The notes under the pieces: model-generated
What the model saw: the letters and a program-made list of their open reading frames with translations, nothing else
Told to the model about the DNA's origin: nothing
The model's database searches: none
Position numbers and translations under genes: made by a program
Shown: positions 1 to 10,984 of the stretch, in pieces
Position numbering within the stretch: the first letter of the stretch is position 1
Layout: each line of letters opens with the position of its first letter
Assembly (NCBI GenBank): GCA_004431415.1
Contig: QPMI01000524.1
Location: 62,001 to 126,000, forward strand
Direction: 5' to 3'
DNA: 64,000 bases
Source of the DNA: Cyanophora paradoxa
Taxonomy: Eukaryota > Glaucocystophyceae > Cyanophorales > Cyanophoraceae

Positions 1-394
1 TCTTCACCAGCAGCCTTAGGTCCGGCCAAAAATGGTCCCAGAGCATCATCTGGCCCCAGAGCATCGACTCCAATCGATGGCATCTTACGCTTGAAGGATG
101 AGATCTGTTTCTTTACAAGGTCCTTGATTTCGAGTAGTGTGCCAGAGATAAAAAGTCCTTCTGTAATGAAGGGTTCAAGGAAATCGTCGATGTCCGATTT
201 AGCCGTATCCTTTGAACGCAAAAGCTCCCAAGCCAGGCGCATGCGCCGATGTAGCGGGATGCTTGCTACTTTGCATGCACTCAGATAGTGGTCATCATCG
301 TAATAATGAGCGCACTGAGCTGATATATGCTCCAGTACATTCACCAGGATAAGAAACTCAGACACCCGTCCCCAGCTCATGACGCGATGCTTCA
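1..394 (-). CDS. Partial unknown gene, exon running off the left edge
   Basis: About 131 codons stay open on the minus strand from an apparent acceptor (TACGCAG, just above 394) to the window edge. The translation reads like a real soluble helical protein: WGRVSEFLILVNVLEHI, then YYDDDHYLSA, LAWELLRSKDTAKSDIDDF and IKDLVKKQISSFKRKM. There is no stop and codon use is not biased to GC-rich third positions, unlike the genes right of 12 kb. No domain is recognised. It belongs to a different gene from the one whose stop codon is at 848, because that stop lies upstream of it on the same strand. The first exon(s) should lie between about 395 and 847 but I could not fix them. Confidence 0.5.
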
Positions 395-847
395 CTGCGT
401 ATCATACATCAGAAGAAGCCAGATAAGGTAATGCAAAGGTACAGAAACATCATTGGGCATACATATACCTCGAATAGGAGATGCAGACAAAGCAACAGAC
501 ATTCACAGCGGGCACCCCGAGATGCACACCTAGTATGAAGGGGCAAACATCAGACAAAGCAGTTACACAGTCGTCGGGAGGCAGTACAACCACTGAAAAC
601 AGCGTACCAAGGACGGATACAACACAGAATGCAGACCGAGAGGAAGCAAAGTGGGACAAAAGAACCACTCAACGCCCCGACTTGAAGGCCACCCACGCGC
701 TGGAGAGCGAAATAAGATGATAGCTAAACCCTCATTATGGGCAGGAGGGATGGCGCATGGGACGGGCGACGCACCAGAAATGTTAGCGCCAAAAAGAAGG
801 GAAGACAACCAGGGCAGCAGACATAAAAGGCTTTAATCCGATGACCC
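395..847. other. Spacer between two minus-strand exons
   Basis: Probably holds the promoter and first exon or intron of the partial gene at the left edge. A short reading at 668-450 and another at 808-563 (minus) are open but not protein-like, so no exon is claimed. Confidence 0.3.
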
Positions 848-1043
848 CTACAGATCGAAGAGCCATACATTAGCAAGTGCGGTCACCGCTGAGAGCCGCG
901 ATGCAGGATCTGAGCTTATAACAAGTGCGTACCGATTTTCGTCAAAACCGAAGCTGCAGTCAGTAAAACGACGGTGACGGTGATGGCCGGCAAAGGAGCG
1001 GAAAAGTCCCAACCCTGCGTAAAGCCACACATCAACTCCATGG
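848..1043 (-). CDS. Terminal exon of an unknown gene
   Basis: A short minus-strand exon that follows a possible acceptor (GTACAG near 1046) and ends with TAG at 848. Its translation contains VDVWLYAGLGLFRSFAG and ends ASRLSAVTALANVWLFDL. It looks coding by composition only; an alternative acceptor (TTTACGCAG) would shorten it by about 25 bases. Upstream exons were not found, and no family is recognised. Confidence 0.3.
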
Positions 1044-2100
1044 CTCGCAACTGTACTATGCGCGGCGAAGGCAGCACGGCCTCACGCTAGCCGGGGCGCT
1101 ACTAGCGATAGAATCGCTAATAGTCAATAGGTGGTCTCTAGCACCGCATGCGCAACTGACTAACCGCGGCAGTTACGGTTGCATGCAACTAACCGCGAGA
1201 CCAAGGGCCCCAAGTCCAAACATTACGACCGGCGAGCGACGATAGATGTAGAGAAAGCGTGCACGTACCAAGCACTATGATCGTTGCTTCTAGGACCCAG
1301 CCGAGCCACGGACGACGCAAGCCCGGAGCGATGAAGCTGGCGCACGAACGAAGCACGCCTGGCCAAGCCAGGATAGCGGGACAGCTCTTTCCACTTGAAG
1401 CCGAGCAGGCCGCGAGGCCACCGCCCGCGGAAGCTGATCAGACTTGAGGCCAGGCACGCCAGCGCCACGCCAGGGATTGACTGATGTCCGGGTACAAAAA
1501 CAATGCAGGAGATCAAATTCTACGGCCTTAGTGGCGCCCGTACGCGTCGGACGCCGTCACTTAAAAGACTGCAGCACTTTAAGCACAGCCGCGACAGTAC
1601 GGCGCTGGCCTCGACGACTCTCGCGCGCGCGCCGAGCCTAGCACAGGAAGGAATCCCGCCGGCACCCTGGCCGGCGCCACCACCAAGCCGCACAAGCGGG
1701 ACAAAAAACATCACTAACAGACTCTGAGACCGGGGCCGGGAATCAGAAAGGCCGGCGCCGCCGGTCGCAGCAGCTGATACGACTTCGACGTCGACAGACA
1801 GCAGCTTCATTCAAGACAAGCAGAGAGTCCAACGCCTAGATCCCCTGCCATGAGCAGCAAGAACAAATTCAACATGCAAATACAATGACATACACACACA
1901 CAGCTACCTAGGCGCGGCAGGGCGGGGGGCTGCGCGGCGGAGCAGGGCGGCGGACCCGGTGCAGGCAAGATGGGTCCACGGCGGATGCGAAGCGCAAGCG
2001 CGGCCGCCCGGCGGATCCCGGAGCTGCTGCAAGCAGAAGCGGGCGCAGTCAAACCGGGGCAGCTGGGGACGGGGCGGCAAAGGAGCGGCGTCGCGGGGCG
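1044..2100. other. No gene recognised
   Basis: Mixed-composition DNA. Several open frames exist on both strands but they mirror each other and are rich in Arg, Pro and Ala, as expected by chance. The right part (from about 1910) grades into the GC-rich repeat block. Confidence 0.4.
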
Positions 2101-2102
2101 GC

Positions 2103-2180
2103 CCCTGCCACCTGTACGGGGGCCCGGATGCATAGCGTCGTTCCAGGGGCACAAAGTTGTAGGGATGGGAAGGGAGAGGA
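2103..2180. repeat. Duplicated ~75-bp leader of a minisatellite, copy 1
   Basis: The segment containing GTCGTTCCAGGGGCACAAAG recurs in diverged form at 2700-2780. Both copies are followed by a G-run and then a 28-bp minisatellite, so leader and array were duplicated together. Confidence 0.7.
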
Positions 2181-2186
2181 GGGGGG

Positions 2187-2490
2187 GGGGGCGAGGCCTA
2201 GGGCTGGGAAGCGGACGCTGGAAGCCTAGGGCTGGGGTGCGGGCGCTGGAGGCCTAGAGCTGGGGCGCGGGCGCTGGAGGCCTAGGGCTGGGGCGCGGGC
2301 GCTGGAGGCCTAGGGCTGGAGCGCGGGCGCTGGAGGGGGCGCGGGCGCTGGAGGCCTAGGGCTGGACGCGGGCGCTGGAGGCCTAGGGCTGGGACGCGGG
2401 CGCTGGAAGCCTAGGGCTTGGGCGCGGGCGCTGGAAGCATAGGGCTGGGGTGCAGGCGCTGGAGGCCTAGGGCTGGGGTGGGAGTGGGGG
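2187..2490. repeat. 28-bp minisatellite, array A
   Basis: About ten tandem copies of a 28-bp unit that includes CCTAGGGCTGGGGCGCGGGC followed by GCTGGAGG. Copies differ by single substitutions and a few are shortened. The array ends in a G-run near 2488-2507. Confidence 0.9.
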
Positions 2491-2699
2491 GGGGGGGGGG
2501 GGGGGGAGGGCGCTGAGGTTTCATTAACGTGAGCGATGCGCGTTGCATCCTGCACATGGCGTCAGCGGGATGCGGGCAGCAGGGGTACAGACGCGCGGAC
2601 CAGAGGCCAGAAAGCTCGAGAGACTCGAAGACCGAGAGGTGCGCGAAGGCCGAGAGGTGCACGCGCCTGATTGCCTCTCCCGTCCAGGGCATGCAGCCC

Positions 2700-2780
2700 C
2701 TCCGGCCTGCCACCTGCACGGGGCCCGGGTGCCTAGCGTCGTTCCAGAGGCACAAAGTTGTAGAATTGGGAAGGGAGAGG
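2700..2780. repeat. Duplicated ~75-bp leader, copy 2
   Basis: Diverged copy of the segment at 2103-2180, again directly upstream of a G-rich run and minisatellite array B. Confidence 0.7.
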
Positions 2781-2805
2781 GGGGGGGAGGGGGGGGGGGG
2801 GGCGA

Positions 2806-3188
2806 GGCCTGGGCTGGGGCGCGGGCGCTGGAAGCCTAGAGCTGGGGCGCGGGCACTGGAGGCCTAGGGCTGGGGCGCGGGCGCTGGAGGCCTAGGGCTG
2901 GGGCGCGGGCGCTGGAGGCCTAGGGCTGGGGCGCGGGCGCTGGAGGCCTAGGGCTGGGACGCGGGCGCTGGAAGCCTAGGGTTTGGGCGCGGGCGCTGGA
3001 AGCATAGGGCTTGGGCGCGGGCGCTGGAGGCCTAGGGCTGGGGCGCGGGCGCTGGAGGCCTAGGGCTGGGGCGCGGGCGCTGGAGGCCTAGGGCTGGGAC
3101 GCGGGCGCTGGAAGCCTAGGGCTTGGGCGCGGGCGCTGGAAGCATAGGGCTGGGGTGCAGGCGCTGGAGGCCTAGGGCTGGGGCGCGG
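2806..3188. repeat. 28-bp minisatellite, array B
   Basis: About thirteen copies of the same 28-bp unit as array A, leading directly into the 144-bp satellite. Within it a block of several units (about 2900-3050) is itself repeated. Confidence 0.9.
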
Positions 3189-3784
3189 CAACGATACTGC
3201 GGGCGGAAGCGGGCGCACTCAAATAAGAAGGATGGAAGATGTCGCGCCAATGCGCGACCGCCCGGCAGCGCTGCTGCAGGCGTAAGAGGACGCGATCAAT
3301 TCGAGGGAGCGGGGACGGGGCAGCAGGACAGTGGCGTAGCCGGACGGCGGACCAGGCGCAGGCGAGAGAAGTCCACGGCACGTGCGGGGCTCGAGCGCCG
3401 GCGGCCACCGAAGCTGCTGCGGGCGGGAGCGGGCTCGATCAAATCGGGGCAACGAGCCGTCAGGGCGGTAGGAGAGCGGCAGAGCCAGGCAACGAACCCG
3501 GCGCAGGCAAACAGGACCCACGGAAGGTACGGGGAGCGAGCAATTCGACCGGCGGCCCTGCTGCGAGCAGGAGCGGGCATGATCAAATCATAAGAACATA
3601 GGACGGCGCGGCAGGAGAGCGGCGGAGCCGGGCGGCAGACCCGGTGCAGGCAAGAAGAATCCACGGCGGGTGCGAAGCCCAAGCGTGGCCAACCGGCCCA
3701 GCTGCTGCAAGCAGAAACGGGCGCGATCAAACCGGGGCAGATGGGAACGGGGCGGCAAAGGAGCGGCGTCGCGGGGCGGCGAAC

Positions 3785-4445
3785 CCTGCGCGGACGAGAA
3801 GAGGCCGGGCGGCGGACCAGGCGCAGGCGAGAGGAGTCCACGGCACGTCCGGGGCCCAAGCGCCGGCAGCCACCGAAACTGCTGCGGGCGGGAGCGGGCG
3901 CGATCAAATCGGGGCGACGAGCCTTCAGGGCGGTAGGAGAGCGACGGGGCTAGGCAGCGAACCCGGCGCAAATCATAAGGACGAGGGACGGCGCGGCAGG
4001 AGAGCGGCGGAGCCGGGCGGCGGACCCGGTGCAGGCGAGATGGATCCAGGGCTGGGAAGCGGACGCTGGACGCCTAGGGCTGGGGTGCGGGCGCTGGAGG
4101 CCTAGAGCTGGGGCGCGGGCGCTGGAGGCCTAGGGCTGGGACGCGGGCCCTGGAGGCCCTGGAGCGCGGGGCGGCGAACCCTGCGCGGACGAGAAGAGGC
4201 CGGGCGGCGGACCAGGCGCAGGCGAGAGGAGTCCAAGGCACGTCCGGGGCCCAAGCGCCGGCGGCCACCGAAACTGCTGCGGGCGGGAGCGAACGCGATC
4301 AAATCGGGGCGACGAGCCTTCAGGGCGGTAGGAGAGCGACAGGGCTAGGCAGCGAACCCGGCGCAAATCATAAGGACGAGGGACGGCGCGGCAGGAGAGC
4401 GGCGGAGCCGGGCGGCGGACCCGGTGCAGGCGAGATGGATCCACG
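3785..4445. repeat. Segmental duplication inside the satellite
   Basis: About 265 bp at 3785-4047 recur almost unchanged at 4180-4443. The two copies are separated by a short piece of the 28-bp minisatellite (4047-4175). Confidence 0.75.
4047..4175. repeat. 28-bp minisatellite, array C inside the satellite
   Basis: Roughly four copies of the CCTAGGGCTGGGG-type unit sit between two satellite segments, showing exchange between the two repeat families. Confidence 0.85.
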
Positions 4446-5585
4446 GCGGGTGCGGGGCCCAAAAGCGGCCGCCTGGCAGCGCTGCTACTAGAACGCGATC
4501 AGTTCGAGAGAGCGGGGGACGGGGCGGCAGGACAGTGGCGTAGCCGGCGGCGGACCAGGCGCAGGCGAGAGGAGTCCACGGCACGTACGGGGCCCGATCG
4601 CCAGCGGCCACCGAAGCTGCTGCGGGCGGAACGGGCGCGACCAAATCGGGGCGACAAACCGTCAGGGCGGTAGGAGAGCGGCAGGGCCAGGCAGCGAACC
4701 CGGCGCAGGCAAGCTGGACACACGGAAGGTACGAGGCGCGAGTGTGGTCGACCGGCGGCCCTGCTGCAGGCAGGAGCGGGCATGATCAAATCATAAGAAC
4801 AGGGGACGGCGCGGCAAGAAAGCGGCGGAGACGGGCGGCGGACCCGGAGCAGGCAAGATGGGTCCACGGCGGGTGCGGAGCCCAAGCGTGGCCGACCGGC
4901 AGCGCTGCTGCCGAGGGAAAACAACGCGATCAATTCGAAGGAGCGGGGGACGGGGCGGCAGGACAGTGGCGTAGCCGGGCGGCGTACCAGGCGCAGACGA
5001 GAGGAGTCCACGGCACGTGCGGGGCCGATCGCCAGCGGCCACCGAAGCTGCTGCGGGCGGGAGCGGGCGCGACCAAATCGGGGCGACAAACCGTCAGGGC
5101 GGTAGGAGAGCGGCAGGGCCAGGCAGCGAACCCGGCGCAGACAAGCTGGACACACGGAAGGTACGAGGCGCGAGCGTTGTCGACCGGCGGACCTGCTGCG
5201 GGCAGGAGCGGGCATGATCAAATCATAAGAACGGTGGACGGCACGGCAAGAGAGCGGCAGAGACGGGCGGCGGACCCGGAGCAGGCAAGATGGGTCCACG
5301 GCGCGTGCGGAGCCCAAGCGTGGCCGCCCGGCGGAGCTGCTGCAGGCAGAAGCGGACCGGATCAAACCGGGGCAGATGGGGAAGGGGCAGCAGAGAAGCG
5401 GCGGCGCAGGCAAGCTGGACACACGGAAGGTACAAGGCGCGAGCGCGGTCGACCGGCGTACCTGCCGCAAGCAGGAGCGGACGCACTCAAACCGGGGCGG
5501 ATGGGGACGGGGCGGAAAAGGACCGGCGTCGCGGGGCGACGAACCCGGCGCAGACGAGAAGTGGCCCTGCATCAGCGGCGGCGCT

Positions 5586-6966
5586 GATGCAGGCAGACAA
5601 TCACCTGATGACCATTAAACGCAGAAGCGCACAAACAGCAAAACCGCCGCTCACCGTGGAACAATCGGCCGCATATACGCGACTTCCGCGCCGCTGCGGA
5701 TGGTCCGCGCTGCCGGCGATCGCTCCGGGATCACATCCTTCGATCGATCTGCGGCGGACAACATGATTCGACAACCACAGCCCAACCTCACACTTGAGGC
5801 CGGGCAGGCCCGACCTCACAAGGATCACACCGCGTAACGGGGGGGTACACTACCACAACCGAACGACCGTGGCCCACGGTCGTTCGACGAGGGGGGGTAC
5901 ACAGATATGTAGACTTTCCGCAAGCCGACACTGTCCCACCCGCGAACGCCGTCCAGTCTGGCACACACGAGATGCCAATGCCATGGAAAATACCGGTACT
6001 TACCCTCCGAGGCTCACGCGCGGATTTCCTAATACCACACTTCCGCCTCGCACGCGGCGCTCATATCTACCTTCGCTGATCTTGCCACGACACGACAGAC
6101 CCACGAGGACGACCTCGGCAATTGGTGGCGCCATTGGCCGGTCAAGCTAGCAAGGAGGGCCTTTCGAAAGCAGCGGCGCACGCTCCAACCAGGCGAGCTT
6201 CGTGTAACACGGGCATCCATGTGCGTACACTCGCTCGGCCAGGAAACCCGACAGGCGCCTGAAAGTAGCGCAGCAAACGCGATGCACGCTACTATGTTAG
6301 ATGCTGGTGTCGGGAATGGAGTACAAAAGAGCCACCAGCATGGATCAAGTTCAAAAGACGTGCGCCACATACCTGCACCCTGAAGACCCCTGACATCGAC
6401 CCAATTCTGATGATGGCCGCATGCACAGCCCTCATTTATGCTACATGGATAGAAGGAAGACTGTCACTACTCGAAAAACACGGCCGTATCCCTTGAATGC
6501 AGCGAGTGCTACTTATTTGGAACCGACCGCACCAATTCAAACAGTACTATTCAACAGCAGAAGCTTGCTTCTCCTGACCATCAAGCTTCTCGAGAGATCA
6601 TAAACATGACAACTAGCAATCCATCTTAATTTCAAGAACTCAAAGCTCATAGCTGTAATGGAGGCTCACCCTAACCCTCAGCATGCTCATCGGGAGCCTC
6701 TTCCAGGGACGGTGGCTCTGAACAGCATAACGTCCTGACAGCAACACCTGTGTCCATAACGACAGCGCTAGCATTGCTTAATCTATCAAAAACGCATGCA
6801 CAGCACTCATATATGATATGAGGATGACTGCCAGCCTGCACCTCGAGAGTTCTGCAGCACAGTGCAATCGTGATTGCCGCAATCATAGTTCTACTTAGTA
6901 CGCCTATAAAAAGTACGCTTAAAAACAGATTATGCCATGAACCACGGGTTCGGCCGCTACTACTTG
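5586..6966. other. Spacer, no gene recognised
   Basis: Moderate-GC DNA between the satellite and the gene that ends at 6967. A minus-strand reading ending at 6680 (…SLEEAPDEHAEG) looks faintly coding but lies just downstream of another gene's stop and has no room for upstream exons, so it is not called. Confidence 0.35.
5860..5886. repeat. Perfect 13-bp-arm palindrome
   Basis: Arms CGAACGACCGTGG (5860-5872) and its exact reverse complement (5874-5886) flank one C. The palindrome sits between two direct copies of GGGGGGGTACAC (near 5839-5850 and 5891-5902). Confidence 0.85.
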
Positions 6967-8129
6967 CTATTGCTTGTGAGACAACTCAGCGACGAGTGCA
7001 CCTGCCTCCTCCACGAGGGACCGAACCTGCTCCTTCGTAAGGGCATCCTGTAGAAACAGATACGGCGATCATATGTCAGTCGAAGACAGATACGGACAGC
7101 AAATGACACCGGGATTCCCACACCTCAGCCGCAAGAGCTTCAGTCCTCCCCCGCTTCCTCGTTCCGACACCAACATGCTCCTTTTCGATAGCAGCCATAA
7201 GGACCCTAGCCTGCATAGTTCGGATTACAGCTGGCAATCGCAGGTGCACAGGATTTGCAATAGCCCACCTTAGACGCAAGATCTTCATTCCTCCTCCGAA
7301 GGGACTCCAGGTACTCGTCCCTGTGCAAGGGCCAAATGAGCAACATCGAAGGGAGACATGTAAAAGCATACGTAAGGCTCACCTCGACTTCTTGTGAGCC
7401 ACAACGATGTTATTAAGACGGACAATATGCCAGCATAACACCGCGAACGAATCCCGGATACGGGTCATCAGCACCATGGCAGAATCAATCAAGACATCTG
7501 CATCATGAAGCTGAGAGGCGGAGAGAAGACCCGAGCTGTCGTCCTGGAGGTCCTTCTTCAGCTCAGGAAAACATGGCATGACTTTGCTGATTTCACCCAG
7601 AAGCACGTCAAAGTATTCAGCACTACCAGGCATACTGCCCGGCAATGCAAGCAAAGCAAGCGACCCCTGAGGAGCTAAAGCACAAATCAAAACACAACCG
7701 GTAGTGCCCAAAGAAATAACGAATGACAGAGTACAAACCCGTTACAGGGCATTCAATCCGTTGACCGTCTTCTGATCTGAGCGAGCATTCTGAATGCTGC
7801 AGTTCTTCATGGTACAGATCGTACACCCGAAGCAGGCTCTGTATATGACTATCGAGCACTCCCCTGTGTACGACAAGTACAAGCCGAAGGAAATCAAGAT
7901 TCTTGGCTACAGTCCGAATCGCTTCTTTACCAGGACTCGTTGGTCTGACCCGCTGCATGATGATAGCACGGACCAGGGGCGCCAAACGACACAATGAATT
8001 CAGATGCGAGTGTATGGATCGGCTCCAAAGACGCCATACACCGCCTGCTTCCATCACGCTTGATAGGCAGCTGCGGATCCAATCCACGAGGTCGCTTACA
8101 TGACCGGACTTGCACGGGCAAGCAGGGAA
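6967..8129 (-). CDS. Unknown multi-exon protein, C-terminal part
   Basis: Five exons join in one frame: 8129 to about 7744; 7666-7383; 7320-7269; 7210-7124; 7047-6967, ending in TAG at 6969-6967. Acceptors are CTACAG, CTCAG, CACAG, TGCAG and CTACAG; donors include GTGAGC, GTGGGC and GTGTGG. The roughly 295 visible residues are helical: a first part with LRLVLVVHRGVLDSHIQSLL, a middle with EYFDVLLGEISKVMPCFPEL, and a charged C-terminus (EYLESLRRRNEDLASK, then ALTKEQVRSLVEEAGALVAEL) that could form coiled coil. The 5' exon(s) upstream of 8129 were not identified. GC content is lower than in the genes from 12 kb onward. No family is recognised; a cytoskeletal or scaffold protein would be only a guess. 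Confidence 0.65.
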
Positions 8130-9240
8130 CTGTAGAACCATTAGAAATTTGAAAAACATGCGCAACGATCAACACGTACATGATGGGACTCGCACTGAGA
8201 GATAGAACTCGACACAGGCGGCATCCAGCAGGTACAGTTTACACCTGCAGCGATACACCAGGTCATTAGCATTTAGACCGCATCAGAGCGGACCCGGAAA
8301 CACGAGCATGCGCACGGAGCAAGAGCACCAGGCGCGCAGAGCGCTCACACGACGACTGAACGGTAGTAGGACCAGGGCGCAGGCGTCTGGCGGCAACGAT
8401 GGCAATGCAAAGAAGTCAGCAGCAGGCCAGCGCATATAACAAGCAGGACAACAGTGGCAGGGCAGCGCGTACAGCGGTCCGGTCTAGATCCGACAGGCAG
8501 CGATGGCCTGAAGTACAAAAGCAAAGGAGGACTTGCGGCCTGAATGCGCCGCACACCGAGAGAGGCTGGACGCGACCAGGGTGCGGTTGTGAGCGAAGCG
8601 GAGCATATAACGAGTCGGGCGCCAAAGACAGGGCGGCACGTACAACGGAACGACGGGAGCTCCAGCTAGGGCGACACCAGCACGGCCGCCGGGCCAATTC
8701 CGAAAAGTGGAACGAGGACGCTAACAACAGCTAAGATGCAGCGGCCGCAATGCCAGGACGTGCGGCCAGAAGGGTATACGCAACACCACATAACCGGGTA
8801 CACCAACGCCAAGTAGTCGATCGCGAGCGATCGCGAACGTCCGACGTCGACGTCGACTGCCGATCGAGACAAGTCAACTAGGACCCCAAGCAAAGACCCG
8901 ATCTCGGAGACTTCAAAAATCATGTACCCCCCAGAATCTCATAACAATAGTACATAGGTCGCAGAGCTTTTAACAATGGGCCGTACAATTGCAGACCTTT
9001 ACAACTCGAAAGTCCGACAGGTACTCCTTAAACGTCATTGGATGGAAGCAGGTACTACTCGATTGACGGGTCACGAGTCGGCAGTAAGTATAGCCTCTGG
9101 TCTCTTCTTCCCTTCGGTCAGAATTGAGACCCGAGGCTGATGCATATATCTTCTACCCGGCTCGACCACTAGCGCACGCTCGGTCCAGTTACCCGCTATC
9201 GGTGACCAATCGGTGCCCTGTCCGTGTCGCGTGCGTGCCC
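8130..9240. other. No gene recognised
   Basis: Contains the unfound 5' end of the preceding minus-strand gene. Between 8300 and 8740 there are open frames on both strands with arginine-rich composition typical of chance. Nothing else stands out. Confidence 0.35.
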
Positions 9241-9244
9241 TCAG

Positions 9245-9325
9245 GAAGGAATCCTCCCCCCCAGATCCGAATCCGGGTGTTCGGCCCCGGAACCGAGAAT
9301 CCTAACCGCTAGGCTAAAACCGCAA
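9245..9325 (-). other. tRNA-like fossil
   Basis: On the minus strand TAGCCTAGCGGTTAGG matches an A box/D arm, and about 30 nt further CCCGGATTCGGATCTGGG resembles a B box/T arm. The anticodon arm (CTCGGTTCCGGGGCCGAA) folds only with an 8-nt loop and the T loop also has an extra base, so this is not a working tRNA. The D-arm wording is closest to tRNA-Glu. It could be a tRNA-derived SINE head. A second B-box-like word (GCGGTTCAAATACC, minus) lies nearby at about 9345-9360. Confidence 0.3.
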
Positions 9326-10143
9326 CCGAAATGAAAGTTCTCAGGCGGGTATTTGAACCGCCTCCCACCCACGAGTCGGAAGGAAGGTGGGACCCTGGAA
9401 AATATTCCAACCGCCCCACGACGCACTGCGGCAACGCGGCGCCATAGCGAGCACTGCGAGCGGCGCAGCTCATGCTCGAGATCGCTATTCTAGCGCTGGG
9501 AAGTTCGTATCCAAGCTCAAAGTCGAAAGTTTTCGGAATCGATCCGACTCACTCGAAAATTTGATCCGCAGGCATGGGCCAGCCGATTCCTCTCCGCCAA
9601 CATGCAAGAGCAATGCACACAGATGCGCATAGACTAAATAGAGAGTGTGCCGTCCCGAAATTCGCCTTCGAGCACCGGCGCAGCGAGCATCAACAAGCTA
9701 TATATGTTCGTTGGATGCTTATCTGAAATTTAGCATGCTATACGCGCGCGAGAAGCCTCCGACATCCAGTCTGAACCGGAAAATCGATCCTATACATGCC
9801 TTTCTAGTTCTCGATGCGCCTGCACTGCTCCAGCTCTCGAAATATTTCTGCATGCTCTTGCGATGTTTATCTAGCGATGCATGGTTTGAATTCAAAGACG
9901 TCCGGCCTCAGCAGCTCTCACTAGGACTAGACTCACGAAAATTGCGCAACGTATCTAGATCTACCTTGATCTTTAATTGATCTTAAATCAATGTCCTTCC
10001 ACTTAGATCTGGATAACTCGAAGGAATCTGGATGGGTGGGATGGGCTGGGGGGAGGGGGGGGGGCCTTCCCCGCGTGAGCGGGTGTCTTGTTAATATATT
10101 AAGGATATATATATATTTTTTGGTGAATTACCGGCCACAGTCT
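9326..10143. other. No gene recognised
   Basis: AT-richer spacer. Open frames on the plus strand (9387-9632, 9645-9980, 9991-10212) are short, overlap no recognisable domain, and end in a G-run and an AT-rich patch near 10050-10110. Confidence 0.4.
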
Positions 10144-10179
10144 CTAGACACCAGCACTGCGGGGGCTGCTCAGGGCCCA

Positions 10180-10680
10180 GGGGGCATAAAGACAAAAAAG
10201 CAAAAGAACTAAGACAAGAGCACGAAGAAAGATAAGACAAAGAGCCAAAATCGACAATAAAAAAGGAAAGACACAGAGCTCGAGACAGATCGATAGCGCG
10301 CGAGAAGAGACGATAAATCGAGCAGATCTAGGGACAGAGGATAACTGACACGAAGAAGAGCCAGAGCTAGAGATACCATCAATATCAGAAGGAATTACAT
10401 CACTAAGAAGCGGGGGACAAAATTGAGAAAGATAAATAACAGGAAGAAGACAAGTAAGAGGAACAACAAGACGACGCGGAGGCGGAGGCGAAGCAGGACG
10501 ACGCGAAAGGGCAGAGCTACGGCACGAGGTCGAGGAGGACACAGGAGGCGGAGCAGGCGGATCAAGAGCAGGCAAAAGGACAGTCAAAGGAATCACTAAA
10601 GCCGGCCGGGGTCGAGGCGGGCAATCGAACTGCAAACGACGGCGAACAACAGGTCGAGCACGAGGACTATAGCTAGTATT
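10180..10680. other. Strongly T-poor (purine/AC-rich) tract
   Basis: From 10201 to 10680 I count about 43 T in 480 bases on the plus strand, with A and G dominating the first half. The asymmetry keeps a minus-strand frame open (11214-10144, 356 codons) whose C-terminus is hydrophobic. That product is low-complexity and matches nothing known, so it is listed as a composition feature rather than a gene. Confidence 0.7.
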
Positions 10681-10984
10681 GAAACTAACTCTAGCATCAA
10701 CACTACGATCAGAATCCGAACCAGACCGAACTAAAAAATCAAAAATAGACCGCGCCCGGCCCTGTGCAAGTGCGGCAAGTGCGGGCCGCGCGCGGAGGTG
10801 CAAGGGGGGGTACTGGTACACATTGCAGGGTACTTGGGGGGGAGGCGGGGGGCGCAGGGGAGGGGGGCGGAGGGGGCAGCTAGAGAGGCAAGGCGGGCGG
10901 CCGGGCGAGGCGGGCGGGGTGGCGAGGCGGGTAGGTGGGGTGGCGACGCTGGCGGCGGCGGGCGGGAAAGCGGGATCCGGAGGA

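Larger units (their letters stand above)
3190..5585. repeat. ~144-bp satellite with three-monomer higher-order repeat
   Basis: Landmark words (GATCAAAT, GATCAATTC and variants) recur at 3289, 3431, 3577, 3726, 3901, 4297, 4495, 4638, 4782, 4927, 5071, 5214 and 5358. Most spacings are 142-149 bp. Monomers fall into types (AATTCG, AAATCGGGG, AAATCATAAG) that recur in fixed order, so 4495-4926 and 4927-5357 are near-identical ~432-bp blocks of three diverged monomers. Because 144 is divisible by three, all frames stay open over long stretches on both strands, which creates spurious ORFs of up to 357 codons. No coding claim is made. Confidence 0.88.

Noticed and set aside
2187-3188. CRISPR-like or telomere-like array
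   Set aside because: The 28-bp units abut with no spacers, and CCTAGGGCTGGGG is not a known telomere repeat; it is a minisatellite in a eukaryotic genome.
4499-5572. 357-codon minus-strand ORF and 281-codon plus-strand ORF across the satellite
   Set aside because: The repeat unit is a multiple of three and GC-rich, so both strands stay open; the product is Arg/Pro/Ser-rich with no domain.
6671-6886. Small minus-strand ORF ending SLEEAPDEHAEG
   Set aside because: Plausible text but no room for upstream exons before the preceding gene's stop at 6967, and no supporting motif.
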